A stretch of DNA of 64,000 nt from Paracoccus xiamenensis (GTDB lineage Bacteria; Pseudomonadota; Alphaproteobacteria; Rhodobacterales; Rhodobacteraceae), in NCBI RefSeq assembly GCF_011308835.1, contig NZ_JAAOHY010000001.1, positions 496,001 through 560,000 of the forward strand, in the 5' to 3' direction. A program made the translations under genes and the position numbers. The notes below the pieces were generated by a model. It was not told where the DNA came from. It worked only from the letters and a program-made list of their open reading frames with translations, and ran no database searches. Shown in pieces: positions 1 to 8,891 of the stretch (positions within the stretch are counted from its first letter, which is position 1; each line of letters opens with the position of its first letter).

Positions 1-1126
1 GGTCGCCGCCAAGCAGCCTGTCGCTGGCCGCAAGCGTGAACTGATCGGGCATGGTGACCCAGTTGAAGGGCTTGCCGCGATAGCCCAGATCGTCCGCCGC
101 CAGCACGCGGTCAAAGCCCATGCGCCGCGCCTCTGGCCACGGTCGGGTTATTGCGGGCATCACCGCTGCCGTCCGAAACCCAGCCCGCTGCGCGTGGTGA
201 AACAGCGTCTGCCGCCCGCTTGCCAGCGCGGCAAGATAGCGCGACTGGTCGCTGACGGCCAACCCGTTGGCAAAGCTGGCATGGGCCAGCCAGCTTTGCC
301 CGCCCTGCGTGGGCGAGGTCAGAAATCCCGACCGCATGGCAAGGCCCGCGCGGGCCAGATCGGCCTCGGCCCTGCGCAGGATCGGCAGGTGGGTTTCGGC
401 GTAGAAAGGAGTGTCGAAACTGGTCCGGCCATAGCTTTCCAGAAAGATAACCAGCACGTCGCTGTCAATCGCGTTCAGCAGCTCTGGCCTGTCGGCGAAG
501 GGGTCGCCGCGCGCCATCCGCCGGAACTGCCGCAAATCGGCATAGGTCCGCTGCGCCAGTGCCGTCCGCTGGGCCGCGAGGCGGATGGAATCCGTCGCGA
601 TGGGCAGACCCCACGCCCCTGTCGGCGCGTTTGCATACGCAGCCAGGATCGCCATGGACGCCAGCGCGGCAAGGGCTGGCAGAGGACCGGGCCGATCAAG
701 GTGGGACCAGATGCCCAACGCCCACCAGATCGCCGCCGCCAGCCCCAGCAGCAGCGCCCCAGCCGCTAGCACCGAAAACGCCGCTGCCGCGACCCCGAAT
801 GTCCCCGCGACGATCCGAAGCGCCGCATCCAGCAGCGGCAGGTCGGCCACCGGATTGAAGGGGCGATCGAGAACCTGATATGTGACCAGATCGGCCAGCT
901 TCAGCGCCGTCAGCAGCACCAGAAGCAGCGTGAGGATCAGCCGGGCGGCAGGGCGCTGTCCCAATGCGATCATCACCAGCAGCAAAGCCGGCAGCTCAAG
1001 CGGGAAAGTCAGTAGGGTCGCCGGTGTCATCTTGCCGGGATGGTTGGGCAAAACCAGCACAAGCCAGATCACCAGCGCTGCCAGGACCACCTGAGCCGGC
1101 CGGACGCGCGTGTAGGCGGGGCTCAT
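1..1126 (-). CDS. Membrane-anchored sulfatase/phosphoglycerol-transferase-type enzyme (3' end missing)
   Basis: This is the first 375 codons of a gene that runs off the left edge. The start ATG at 1126-1124 overlaps the stop of the upstream phosphatidyltransferase gene in an ATGA. The N-terminus has about four hydrophobic segments (residues ~10-28, 38-75, 100-140, 150-165). A soluble domain follows, opening with VIFLESYGRTSF, the early metal-binding segment seen in alkaline-phosphatase-superfamily enzymes such as LtaS, OpgB and EptA. Further on, SPTQGGQSWLAHASF is the likely nucleophile region. The family transfers or hydrolyses phospho- or sulfo-head groups on the outer face of the inner membrane. 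Coupling to a CDP-alcohol phosphatidyltransferase suggests a shared lipid or envelope-glycan product. The exact substrate cannot be read, and the C-terminal metal ligands lie outside the window. Confidence 0.7.
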   Translation of the reverse strand, partial: MSPAYTRVRPAQVVLAALVIWLVLVLPNHPGKMTPATLLTFPLELPALLLVMIALGQRPAARLILTLLLVLLTALKLADLVTYQVLDRPFNPVADLPLLDAALRIVAGTFGVAAAAFSVLAAGALLLGLAAAIWWALGIWSHLDRPGPLPALAALASMAILAAYANAPTGAWGLPIATDSIRLAAQRTALAQRTYADLRQFRRMARGDPFADRPELLNAIDSDVLVIFLESYGRTSFDTPFYAETHLPILRRAEADLARAGLAMRSGFLTSPTQGGQSWLAHASFANGLAVSDQSRYLAALASGRQTLFHHAQRAGFRTAAVMPAITRPWPEARRMGFDRVLAADDLGYRGKPFNWVTMPDQFTLAASDRLLGGD

Positions 1127-1875
1127 CTTCGATGTGACCGCAGCCACAGGATGTCGGTAGCGAAGGACCACAGGAGCAGTGCCAGCGCGAGCCGCGCGGC
1201 GATGATCGCCGAATCCGCAGGCAGGTCCGGGATTTGCAGCAAGGTCAGCGTTGCCAGCTGCACCACGCAGATCGCCTTGCGCCGCCAACGTGGCGGCAGC
1301 GGCCCTGCCAGCCATGGCCAAAGCACCGAGGCCGCGACAAAGACATAGCGGACAAGCCCCAGCGCCAGCACCTCGGCCCCTGCGGCGGTGCCGGAATAGG
1401 CGTGGATTGACAGGATCAGCGCCGTAAGCGCGTCGATCTCGATATCGAACCTGGCGCCAAAATCCGACGCCAGAGCGCTGCGCCGGGCAAGCCAGCCGTC
1501 GACCCCGTCAAGGCACAGTGCCGCGCCTGCAACCACTGCGACGGTCCACCCGCCGGGCGCCCCCGACAGCAGCGGCGCCAGCAGGGCGCAAACCAGCGCG
1601 CCGCGGATCAGCGTCACCGTGTTGGCGGGGCCGAAGCGATCATGGGGATGGTAAGGCCGCAGCCGGACCCGGACCACCAGCCAAAGCAGCAGGAACGCCA
1701 CCAGTGCAAGGATTTTGCCCCAGAGCCAGCCAGACGGCAGCACCGCGCCTGCGCAAAGAAAGACACCCAGCCCGGCCAGCCCGGCAAGGTTCAAACCAGC
1801 CTGCAAGTCATCGGCACGGGGGCGCCGGATTGAACCGTTCGCGCCTGTCCGTGCATGCCCGTCCAGATCGCTCAT
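1123..1875 (-). CDS. CDP-alcohol phosphatidyltransferase family protein
   Basis: An integral membrane enzyme of about 250 residues. It carries the full CDP-alcohol phosphotransferase signature DG-x2-AR-x8-G-x3-D-x3-D: DGWLAR at residues 126-131, G140, D144 and D148. The enzyme joins a CDP-activated lipid to an alcohol and releases CMP at the cytoplasmic face of the membrane. About six hydrophobic segments surround the motif. The open frame extends upstream to 1992, but that longer form would overlap the divergent cytochrome gene and add non-membrane residues, so the ATG at 1875 is preferred (an ATG at 1914 is possible). It is translationally coupled to the sulfatase-type gene downstream. The accepting alcohol (glycerol-P, inositol-P, serine or another) is unknown. 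Confidence 0.8.
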   Translation of the reverse strand: MSDLDGHARTGANGSIRRPRADDLQAGLNLAGLAGLGVFLCAGAVLPSGWLWGKILALVAFLLLWLVVRVRLRPYHPHDRFGPANTVTLIRGALVCALLAPLLSGAPGGWTVAVVAGAALCLDGVDGWLARRSALASDFGARFDIEIDALTALILSIHAYSGTAAGAEVLALGLVRYVFVAASVLWPWLAGPLPPRWRRKAICVVQLATLTLLQIPDLPADSAIIAARLALALLLWSFATDILWLRSHRR

Positions 1876-1978
1876 CCCCGCAGCGTGCGGAATATGGCGG
1901 CAGGCGTCAAGCATCCTCGATAGATGTTTGAAAGCGGGGCCGATCCGGCTAACCTGAGGGCGAGGGAGGCCTGACCGG

Positions 1979-2518
1979 ATGATGCCAGGCACCGAAGGTT
2001 ACCGACGGCCCGCAAGATGGATGCACTGGCTTATCGCGGTGCTGGTCCTGCTGATGATCCCTGCCGGGCTGATCATGGTGCAGAAGGGCTTGCCGCGTCC
2101 GGTTCAGGACACGCTGTTCATCTTTCACAAGAATACCGGCGTGATCCTGTTTCTGCTGATGGTGCTGCGGCTGGCCTATCGCTGGCGTTATCCGCCGCCG
2201 CCCTTGCCCGGCAGCGTGCCCGGCTGGCAAAGGCTGGCGGCGCATGTCACCCATATCGGGCTGTATGTGCTGCTGATCGTGATGCCCATCAGCGGCTATG
2301 TCCGGGTCCGGGCGGGCGGCTTCCCGATCGAGGGGCTCGACGCCCTGGGCATCGGCACGCTGCTGCCGAAATCCGAGGCGCTGGCGACAGCTGCCCAATC
2401 CGTTCACATCACCTGCGCCTTTCTGCTGATGGCGCTGATCGGTCTGCATGTCGCGGCGGCGCTGCAGCACGCACTGATCCGCCGCGACGGTATTTGGTCG
2501 CGCATATGGCCGCCGTGA
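1979..2518 (+). CDS. Cytochrome b561-family membrane protein
   Basis: A 179-residue four-helix membrane protein. Histidines lie at the positions expected for two b-type haems: H16 (RWMHW), H50 (FHKNTG), H143 and H157, with H89 and H92 nearby. The MPISGY stretch around residue 102 is typical of bacterial CybB-like cytochromes b561, which carry electrons between quinol and periplasmic acceptors and can oxidise superoxide. A GGGAGG ribosome binding site sits about nine bases before the first of two tandem ATGs. It stands alone: the genes on either side point away or converge. The physiological partner is not apparent. Confidence 0.85.
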   Translation: MMPGTEGYRRPARWMHWLIAVLVLLMIPAGLIMVQKGLPRPVQDTLFIFHKNTGVILFLLMVLRLAYRWRYPPPPLPGSVPGWQRLAAHVTHIGLYVLLIVMPISGYVRVRAGGFPIEGLDALGIGTLLPKSEALATAAQSVHITCAFLLMALIGLHVAAALQHALIRRDGIWSRIWPP

Positions 2519-2554
2519 TCCTGAACGACGCACCGGCAGGCGCAACACGGACTG

Positions 2555-3718
2555 CTATTCGGCCAGATCGCGCATCACCTTGATCAGGTCCGATTTGCCC
2601 TCAAAACCGATGCCGGGCAGTTCGGGCATGGTGATATGCCCGTCCTCGACCCGGACCCCATCGGGGAAGCCGCCATAGGGCTGGAACAGGTCGGGATAGC
2701 TTTCATTGCCCCCCAGACCCAGACCCGCCGCGATGTTCAGCGACATCTGATGGCCGCCATGGGGGATGCAGCGCGACGGCGACCAGCCCAGCTGTTCCAG
2801 CACGTCCAGCGTACGCAGATATTCGACCAACCCGTAAGACAGCGCACAGTCGAATTGCAGCCAGTCGCGGTCGGGGCGCATGCCGCCATAACGCAGCAGG
2901 TTCCGCGCGTCCTGATGCGAGAACAGGTTCTCGCCCGTGGCCATCGGGCCGGGATAGAACTCTGCCATCGCGGCCTGCAGCTGATAATCCAGCGGATCGC
3001 CGATTTCTTCGTACCAGAACAGCGGATATTGGCGCAGCATCTTGGCATAGGCGATGGCGGTTTCCAGATCGAACCGGCCATTGGCGTCGACGGCCAGTTG
3101 CGCCTGATCGCCGATTTCGGTCAGAACCGCCTCGATCCGGCGCTGATCTTCGGCCAGCGATGCGCCGCCGATCTTCATCTTGACCACGTTATATCCGCGA
3201 TCCAGATAGCCGCGCATCTCTTTGCGCAGGGCGCTGTCATCCTTGCCCGGATAGTAATAGCCCCCGGCGGCATAAACGAAGACGCGGGGGTTCGCCTCGA
3301 CCCCTTTGCGTTCGGCCAGCAGGCGGAACAGGGGCTTTTCCTCGATCTTGGCGATGGCATCCCAGACCGCCATGTCGATGGTGCCGACCGCGACCGAGCG
3401 TTCGCCATGCCCGCCCGGTTTTTCGTTCTGCATCATCGCGGCCCAGATCTTGTGACCGTCCAGATTGGTGCCTTCGTCGTTCAGCAACGAGGCCGGGTCT
3501 GCCTCCAGAATACGGTCGCGGAAGCGTTCGCGGATCAGCCCGCCCTGACCGTAGCGGCCGTTCGAATTGAAGCCGTAACCGACCACGCGACGCCCGTCGC
3601 GGACAACATCCGTGACCACGGCGACAAGGCTCGCGGTCATCTTGCTGAAGTCGATATAGGCGTTGCGGATGGGCGAGGAGATCGGCTTGGTGACCTCGAC
3701 AATATCAACGATACGCAT
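2555..3718 (-). CDS. tarD: D(-)-tartrate dehydratase (enolase superfamily)
   Basis: The 387-residue protein closely resembles the characterised Bradyrhizobium D-tartrate dehydratase over its whole length, as far as I can recall that sequence. It converts D-tartrate to oxaloacetate with Mg2+. Enolase-superfamily residues are in place: the KMK pair (K180, K182), metal ligands D211, E237 and E263, and the general acid/base H320 in CIPHGGHQM. The frame opens upstream at 3769, but ATG 3718 has a good AAAGGG site and matches the family N-terminus. It lies downstream of two LysR genes on the same strand and opposite a TctC/TctAB uptake operon with tartrate dehydrogenases. This supports a combined D- and L/meso-tartrate function. 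Confidence 0.92.
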   Translation of the reverse strand: MRIVDIVEVTKPISSPIRNAYIDFSKMTASLVAVVTDVVRDGRRVVGYGFNSNGRYGQGGLIRERFRDRILEADPASLLNDEGTNLDGHKIWAAMMQNEKPGGHGERSVAVGTIDMAVWDAIAKIEEKPLFRLLAERKGVEANPRVFVYAAGGYYYPGKDDSALRKEMRGYLDRGYNVVKMKIGGASLAEDQRRIEAVLTEIGDQAQLAVDANGRFDLETAIAYAKMLRQYPLFWYEEIGDPLDYQLQAAMAEFYPGPMATGENLFSHQDARNLLRYGGMRPDRDWLQFDCALSYGLVEYLRTLDVLEQLGWSPSRCIPHGGHQMSLNIAAGLGLGGNESYPDLFQPYGGFPDGVRVEDGHITMPELPGIGFEGKSDLIKVMRDLAE

Positions 3719-3806
3719 GGGCGGCCCTTTCTGTTGCTGAAAGCCGGATTTGCCCAGACAATAGTGCAATCACCCCCGGCATAGCCAATGCCGTTCCCGC
3801 GTTAAT

Positions 3807-4718
3807 TCATGCTGGTTTGGCATCAATATCCGCGCGCTGGGTGATCTTCCGCCAGAACGCCTCGCAATGGGGCGACAGGCGCGACCGGGGGCGATAGATG
3901 GCGATTTCGACCGGGATGTCGTCCACGGGCGCCCCGGCGCGGATCAGCCTGCCGGCTTGCAGATCGGCCTCGGCCAGCGACAGCGGCAGGAAGGCGATGC
4001 CCTGACCAGCCTTTGCCATTTCCATGTTCGTCGCCGCCAGAACCGAGCTCATCGCCGGGGCCATGTCAGGGCGGCCATGCGTGGACCAATGCGCCTCGAT
4101 AATGGCGTGAAGACCCGAGGCAGGGCCATAGGCGATCACCGGCGCGGCGGCATCTCCGATGCGCCAGCGCGGCTGGCCCTTCTGGTCGGGCGCGCAAAGC
4201 GGCGCCAGCAGGTCGCGCCCGATCACCTGCGAGCGGAACTGGCGTTCGGGCAGCACTGGCAGGCTGGACTGGCCGCGATGGCAGATGAAGAAATTCGCCT
4301 CGGCCCGCTGAATCAGGTGCAGGCATTGGCGCTGGGTGTCGGACACCATGTTCAGCGCGCCGAACTCTGCCGGATCGGCGATCCCCATCAGCCAGCGCGG
4401 AATGAACGTATAGGACAGCGCATGCGTGGCGGCGAGGTTGAGGCTGCGTTCGGCCCGGCCGGCGATTTCCAGTATCTCGGCCCGTGCGTCGGCCAGCAGC
4501 CGGACCATGGTGGCGGCGCGGGGCTGAAAGGCGATGCCGGCCGGGGTCAGCGCGACCTGCCGCGTGGTGCGGGTGACAAGCGGGGTCTGGACCGCGTCCT
4601 CCAGCGTGCGGATCCGGCGGCTGAAGGCGGGCTGGGTCATGTTGCGGTTCGCCGCCGCGCGCGAGAAGTTCAGCTCTCGCGCCAGTTCAAGGAAATCTTC
4701 CAGCAGGGCCAGTTCCAT
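3807..4718 (-). CDS. LysR-family transcriptional regulator
   Basis: A 303-residue LysR-type regulator. The N-terminal winged helix-turn-helix is at residues ~3-60 (FSRAAANRNMTQPAFSRRIR), followed by a periplasmic-binding-like effector domain from ~90 to the end. The start at 4718 has a strong AAGGAGG ribosome site. It precedes tarD on the same strand with an 88-bp gap, and the second LysR gene lies 52 bp upstream. By position it probably controls tarD, or both tartrate branches, in response to a tartrate isomer. That is inference from neighbourhood only. Confidence 0.88.
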   Translation of the reverse strand: MELALLEDFLELARELNFSRAAANRNMTQPAFSRRIRTLEDAVQTPLVTRTTRQVALTPAGIAFQPRAATMVRLLADARAEILEIAGRAERSLNLAATHALSYTFIPRWLMGIADPAEFGALNMVSDTQRQCLHLIQRAEANFFICHRGQSSLPVLPERQFRSQVIGRDLLAPLCAPDQKGQPRWRIGDAAAPVIAYGPASGLHAIIEAHWSTHGRPDMAPAMSSVLAATNMEMAKAGQGIAFLPLSLAEADLQAGRLIRAGAPVDDIPVEIAIYRPRSRLSPHCEAFWRKITQRADIDAKPA

Positions 4719-4770
4719 CGCCGCCTCCTTTATCCATGCTTAATTGGCATGGAAGCGCGGCGCAATCGCC

Positions 4771-5709
4771 CTAGGTCTGGCTGTATCGCTGGGCCTCGGT
4801 CAGTTGCATCGGATCGCGGGCATTGGTGGCGCGGATCCGTTCGGCCAGCAGGTCGACGAAGACGCGCACCTTGGCCGCCAGATGATTTCGTTCCGGATAG
4901 ATCGCGGCGATATTCGCGGTCTGAAAATGATCCGGCAGCACGACACGCAACCGCCCCTCGCGGACATGGCGCGCGATGTCCCATTCCGACCGCAGCATGA
5001 TGCCATGCCCGCCCAGCATCCATTCGCGCGCGATGTCGCCGTCATTGGTGCTGAGCCGCCCGCCGACGCGAGCCGAGGGGCTGTCCTTGCCCGGAACGTC
5101 AAAGCGCCAGACATCATACAGGTCGTGTTCCTGACGCAGGACGATGCAGTCGTGCCGGCCCAGTTCCTGCAGACTGGTGGGCGCGCCGCAGCGGTCCAGA
5201 TAGGCCGGTGCCGCGCACATGAAGCGGCGGTTCCGCTGCAAAAGCCGCTGGACCATGTTGCTGGAGGGCGGATCGCCGAAGCGGATGTTCAGATCGAAGC
5301 CCTGTTCAACAATGTTCATCGGCGCATCGGTGACCACCATCTGCACGTCGATACCGGGGTAGCGGGTGCAGAATTCCGAAATGGCGGGCGCGATGTGCAG
5401 GCGGCTGAAGCCGAAGGTGGCGTTGACGCGCAGAAGCCCGGTGGGCGTGTCGCGCCCGGCGCGCAGGCTGCCTTCCAGCTCTTCGATCTCGCCCAGCAGG
5501 CGCAGGGCCTTGTCGAAATAGGCCTCTCCTTCGCCGGTCAGGCTGACCCGGCGGGTCGTACGGTTCATCAGCCGCACGCCAAGCCGGTCCTCCAACCGGG
5601 CCAGCCGCCGCGACACGGCCGAGGCGGTGACGCCCATGTCCCGCGCCGTCGCCACGAAGCTGCCGCGCTGCGCCAACAGCACGAAGAAACCCAGATCGCC
5701 CTCGCTCAT
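4771..5709 (-). CDS. LysR-family regulator divergent from the tartrate uptake operon
   Basis: A 312-residue LysR regulator with the helix-turn-helix at residues ~1-60 (SFVATARDMGVTASAVSRRL) and a LysR substrate domain after ~90. It is transcribed away from the tctC-tctAB-dehydrogenase operon across a 199-bp intergenic region. That region contains an inverted repeat (5727-5751) suited to LysR binding. This divergent arrangement is the usual one for LysR activators of catabolic operons, so it is the best candidate for the operon's tartrate-responsive regulator. The effector is inferred from context. Confidence 0.88.
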   Translation of the reverse strand: MSEGDLGFFVLLAQRGSFVATARDMGVTASAVSRRLARLEDRLGVRLMNRTTRRVSLTGEGEAYFDKALRLLGEIEELEGSLRAGRDTPTGLLRVNATFGFSRLHIAPAISEFCTRYPGIDVQMVVTDAPMNIVEQGFDLNIRFGDPPSSNMVQRLLQRNRRFMCAAPAYLDRCGAPTSLQELGRHDCIVLRQEHDLYDVWRFDVPGKDSPSARVGGRLSTNDGDIAREWMLGGHGIMLRSEWDIARHVREGRLRVVLPDHFQTANIAAIYPERNHLAAKVRVFVDLLAERIRATNARDPMQLTEAQRYSQT

Positions 5710-5726
5710 TGCTGAATCTACCGCAA

Positions 5727-5751
5727 TAATGTTGTTCCAAGTGCGACATTA
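5727..5751. promoter_or_regulatory. Candidate LysR operator between lysR and tctC
   Basis: A perfect inverted repeat TAATGT-N13-ACATTA in the divergent intergenic region; the outer bases remain partly symmetric. It contains LysR-style T-N11-A spacing. A TATAGT -10-like box for tctC follows at 5770-5775, but no good -35 is present at the expected place. That is the pattern of an activator-dependent promoter. Confidence 0.5.
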
Positions 5752-5908
5752 ATAAAATTCTGGAAGCAGTATAGTCTTTTCCAGTCAGAAGCCTTCGCGG
5801 ATCGCCCATCGCGCCGCAAGGCACCCCGGAGGGGCCGGGTCGGGTCAAGGGTCGATGGCAGCTTTGCCACAATCGCGCCGCCCGATGACGCAACAGGAGG
5901 AGGAAACC

Positions 5909-6862
5909 ATGAAAACCGCTATTGCGACCCTTTTCGCCGCGCTTGTCGCCGCCGCACCGCTGGCCGCCCAGACGGCCGAGGAATTTCCGACGAAGCCCAT
6001 CACCTATATCATCCCCTTCGACGCGGGCGGCGAATCCGATATCTCGGCGCGCTTCCAGCAGGCCGATTGGGAAGGCGTGGCGGGCCAGCAGGTCGTCATC
6101 CAGTATCAGCCGGGCGCTGGCGGCGCACAGGCCTGGTCGCAGCTGAATTCGCTGCCCGGCGACGGTTATACGATCATGGGGATCAACATGCCCCATACCG
6201 TGCTGCAGCCACTGGCAGGTTCGGTGGGCTATGCAACCGAGGATCTGACCCCGGTGCATTACTTCCACTACACCCCCGATGCGATCTTCGTGAAGCAGGA
6301 CAGCCAGTTCGCCACGCTGGAAGATCTGGTCAATTACGCAAAGGAAAATCCCGGTCTGGTGACCATGGCCGGGTCGGGGTCGAATTCTTCGAACAATCTG
6401 GCCGCGATCCGGTTCAACGAACTGGCTGGGGTGCAGACGACCTATGTGCCGTTCTCGGGCACCGGGCCGTCGATTACCGCCGTTCTGGGCGGCTCGACCA
6501 TGGCGGGCTTCAACTATGCCACTTCGGGCGTCAGCCAGGGCGACGCGCTGCGGATGCTGGCGGTTGCCTCGGACGAACGCTTGCCGGCCTTCCCTGATGT
6601 GCCGACCTTCAAGGAACTGGGCTATGACATCGTGGGCGGCGCCTATCGCGGGGTGGCCGTGCCGTCCTCGACCCCTGAAGAACTGCGCCAGCGCATTTCC
6701 GACATCGTGTCCCAGATCAACGCGACCCCGTCCTTCGTCCAGAAGATGGAAGAAGCTGGCTTCGTGCTGACCGATATCGGCTATGACCAGATGGATGAAT
6801 TCGTGGCCGCGCGGATCGAGGAATACACCGCCGGCGCGAAAGCCCTGGGCATCATCGAGTAA
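5909..6862 (+). CDS. Tripartite tricarboxylate transporter substrate-binding protein (TctC family)
   Basis: A 317-residue periplasmic binding protein. A Sec signal peptide of about 20 residues ends in PLAAQ. The mature part starts FPTKPITYIIPF, a hallmark of the TctC (Bug) family, and GSGSNSSNN forms part of the ligand pocket. Start 5909 is chosen because AGGAGGAGG lies just upstream; the frame opens at 5855. It delivers a carboxylated substrate to the fused TctA-TctB permease encoded 11 bp downstream. Two tartrate dehydrogenases follow, so tartrate is the likely ligand, although TctC proteins bind many organic acids. Confidence 0.9.
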   Translation: MKTAIATLFAALVAAAPLAAQTAEEFPTKPITYIIPFDAGGESDISARFQQADWEGVAGQQVVIQYQPGAGGAQAWSQLNSLPGDGYTIMGINMPHTVLQPLAGSVGYATEDLTPVHYFHYTPDAIFVKQDSQFATLEDLVNYAKENPGLVTMAGSGSNSSNNLAAIRFNELAGVQTTYVPFSGTGPSITAVLGGSTMAGFNYATSGVSQGDALRMLAVASDERLPAFPDVPTFKELGYDIVGGAYRGVAVPSSTPEELRQRISDIVSQINATPSFVQKMEEAGFVLTDIGYDQMDEFVAARIEEYTAGAKALGIIE

Positions 6863-6873
6863 GGGCCAGGGGG

Positions 6874-8877
6874 ATGGAGGTTCTCGGTTATCTGCTGGAC
6901 GCGCTGACGCCGTTCAATCTGCTGCTGGCGCTGGTTGGCGTCGTTCTGGGCACGGTGATCGGCGCGCTTCCGGGGCTGTCGGCGACGATGGCGGTGGCCG
7001 TGCTGGTCCCCTTTACCTTCACCATGGATCCCGCCGCGGGGCTGATCGCCCTCGGCGCGATCTATACGGGGGCGATCTATGGCGGGGCTTACGCCGCCAT
7101 TCTGGTCAACACCCCCGGCACGCCATCCGCCATCGCCACCACCTTTGACGGCTTTCCCATGGCCAAGCGGGGCGATGGCGGATTGGCGATTTCGCTGGCG
7201 ACCATTGCCTCGGTCGCGGGCGGCGTGATCGGCGCGGTGGCGCTGCTGGTTCTGGCGCCACCGCTGGCCAAGGTGGCGCTGGCTTTCGGTCCGACCGAGT
7301 ATTTCTGGCTGGCCATGTTCGGCCTGACGCTGATCGCGGCGCTGTCGGTCGGCAACACGTTGAAGGGGCTGGTCGGGGCCTGCATCGGGCTGTTTCTGTC
7401 GATGATTGGCGTGGCGGTAGTCGGCGGCGATGTGCGCTATACGATGGGAATGCAGCGCTTTCTGTCCGGGATCGACCTGACCTCGGCGATTATCGGGCTG
7501 TACTGTATTCCGGTCATCCTCGATCTGGTCGCTACGCGTGATCCGCATTTGCAGCCATCCGTCACCGGGGGCCTGCGCGTGGCCGAGGGGTTCCGCATGT
7601 CGCTGGCCCGCAAGGTGAATGTGCTGCGGTCTTCGGTCATCGGCACCGTGATCGGCATCCTGCCCGGGGCGGGCGGGTCCATCGCCGGGCTGGTGTCTTA
7701 TTCCGAGGCGCGGCGGTCATCGCGCGATCCTGACAGCTTCGGCAAGGGCAACCCCGATGGCGTCATCGCGACCGAGGCGGCCAATAACGCCACCGTCGGC
7801 GGCGGCTTCATCCCGACGCTGGTGCTGGGCATTCCCGGCACGCCGCCCGACGCGATCATCCTTGGCGCGCTGCTGGTGCAGGGCATCAAGATCGGCCCGA
7901 CGCTGTTCACCACTGATGGCAATATCGTCTATACCTTCATCTGGGGCCTGCTGATCGCGACGCTGCTGATGCTGCCCATCGGGCTGCTGATCGGGCGCTA
8001 TGCCTATGCCTCGATCATCAAGGTGCCAAAGGCTGTGCTGGCGCCCACCGTGGCGCTGCTGACCATCATCGGCGCATTTGCTATCCATTCGAATGTCGAT
8101 GACGCGCAGCTGATGGTGGGGCTTGGGATCCTTGCCTGGATCCTGAACCGCTATGGCTTCCAGCCGTCGCCCATCGTGTTGGGGCTGGTGCTGGGATCCA
8201 TCGCCGAACAGGGTTTTGTGCAGACATGGCTGATCGGCAATGCCTCTGGCAGACTGCCCGAGATGTTCTTCAACCGCCCGATCAGCATCGGCATCATCGT
8301 TGCGGCGCTGATCACGCTGATCTTCCCGATCTGGGCCGAATGGAAGGCGCGCCGCCGCGCCCAGCTGGAGGCCGCGGGCGAAGCCGTCAGCGATGCCGGC
8401 ACCGAGATCGCGCCCGAGGTCAAGACCCGCGATCTGCCCTCGATCGTCATCGCGGCGGGGCTGGTGCTGCTTGGCATCGGGATCGTCATTGGCGCGCGCA
8501 ACATGTCGATGCTGGGCGCGGTCTTTCCGGCCACCATCGCCGTCGCCCTGATCGCGCTGTCGGTGCTGGTGATCGTGCAGCAATTGCGCCGCCCGCCCGG
8601 CCCGCCGCGCGCGTCCTTCGTCTGGGACGAAGGCACCAAACGCCGGATCGCACTTGGCGCGGTGATGCTGGGCTGGGTCATGCTGATGCCAGAGCTCGGA
8701 TTTCTGTCGACCAGCCTGATTGCCTTTGCGCTGATCATGGTCATTGCCAATTACGACAGCGTGCCGGCCCGGACATGGGCGGTGTGGATGGCGGCGGGCG
8801 TGGTCATCTGCACCGGCTTCTGGTGGCTGATGGCCAATGTGCTGATGCTGCGCATGCCCGCCGGAATTCTTTTCTGA
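6874..8877 (+). CDS. Fused TctA-TctB permease of a tripartite tricarboxylate transporter
   Basis: A single 667-residue protein in which the large TctA membrane subunit (residues ~1-495) is fused to the small TctB subunit (~510-667). TctA features are clear: PFNLLLALVGVVLGTVIGALPG near the N-terminus, then NTPGTPSAIATTFDG and GGGFIPTLVLGIPGTPPDA, the repeated glycine/proline motifs of the transport core. The last part has four hydrophobic segments and resembles TctB (DUF1468). The linker at ~495-520 is charged and hydrophilic. In the best-studied systems tctB is a separate gene between tctC and tctA; here the order is TctC, then TctA-TctB. It drives cation-coupled uptake of the acid bound by the upstream TctC. 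Confidence 0.88.
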   Translation: MEVLGYLLDALTPFNLLLALVGVVLGTVIGALPGLSATMAVAVLVPFTFTMDPAAGLIALGAIYTGAIYGGAYAAILVNTPGTPSAIATTFDGFPMAKRGDGGLAISLATIASVAGGVIGAVALLVLAPPLAKVALAFGPTEYFWLAMFGLTLIAALSVGNTLKGLVGACIGLFLSMIGVAVVGGDVRYTMGMQRFLSGIDLTSAIIGLYCIPVILDLVATRDPHLQPSVTGGLRVAEGFRMSLARKVNVLRSSVIGTVIGILPGAGGSIAGLVSYSEARRSSRDPDSFGKGNPDGVIATEAANNATVGGGFIPTLVLGIPGTPPDAIILGALLVQGIKIGPTLFTTDGNIVYTFIWGLLIATLLMLPIGLLIGRYAYASIIKVPKAVLAPTVALLTIIGAFAIHSNVDDAQLMVGLGILAWILNRYGFQPSPIVLGLVLGSIAEQGFVQTWLIGNASGRLPEMFFNRPISIGIIVAALITLIFPIWAEWKARRRAQLEAAGEAVSDAGTEIAPEVKTRDLPSIVIAAGLVLLGIGIVIGARNMSMLGAVFPATIAVALIALSVLVIVQQLRRPPGPPRASFVWDEGTKRRIALGAVMLGWVMLMPELGFLSTSLIAFALIMVIANYDSVPARTWAVWMAAGVVICTGFWWLMANVLMLRMPAGILF

Positions 8878-8891
8878 ACAGGAACAGTGAT

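Noticed and set aside
194..1094. Several plus-strand frames at the left edge
   Set aside because: The minus strand in this region is one continuous frame with membrane segments and sulfatase-fold motifs. The plus frames are proline- and arginine-rich shadows.
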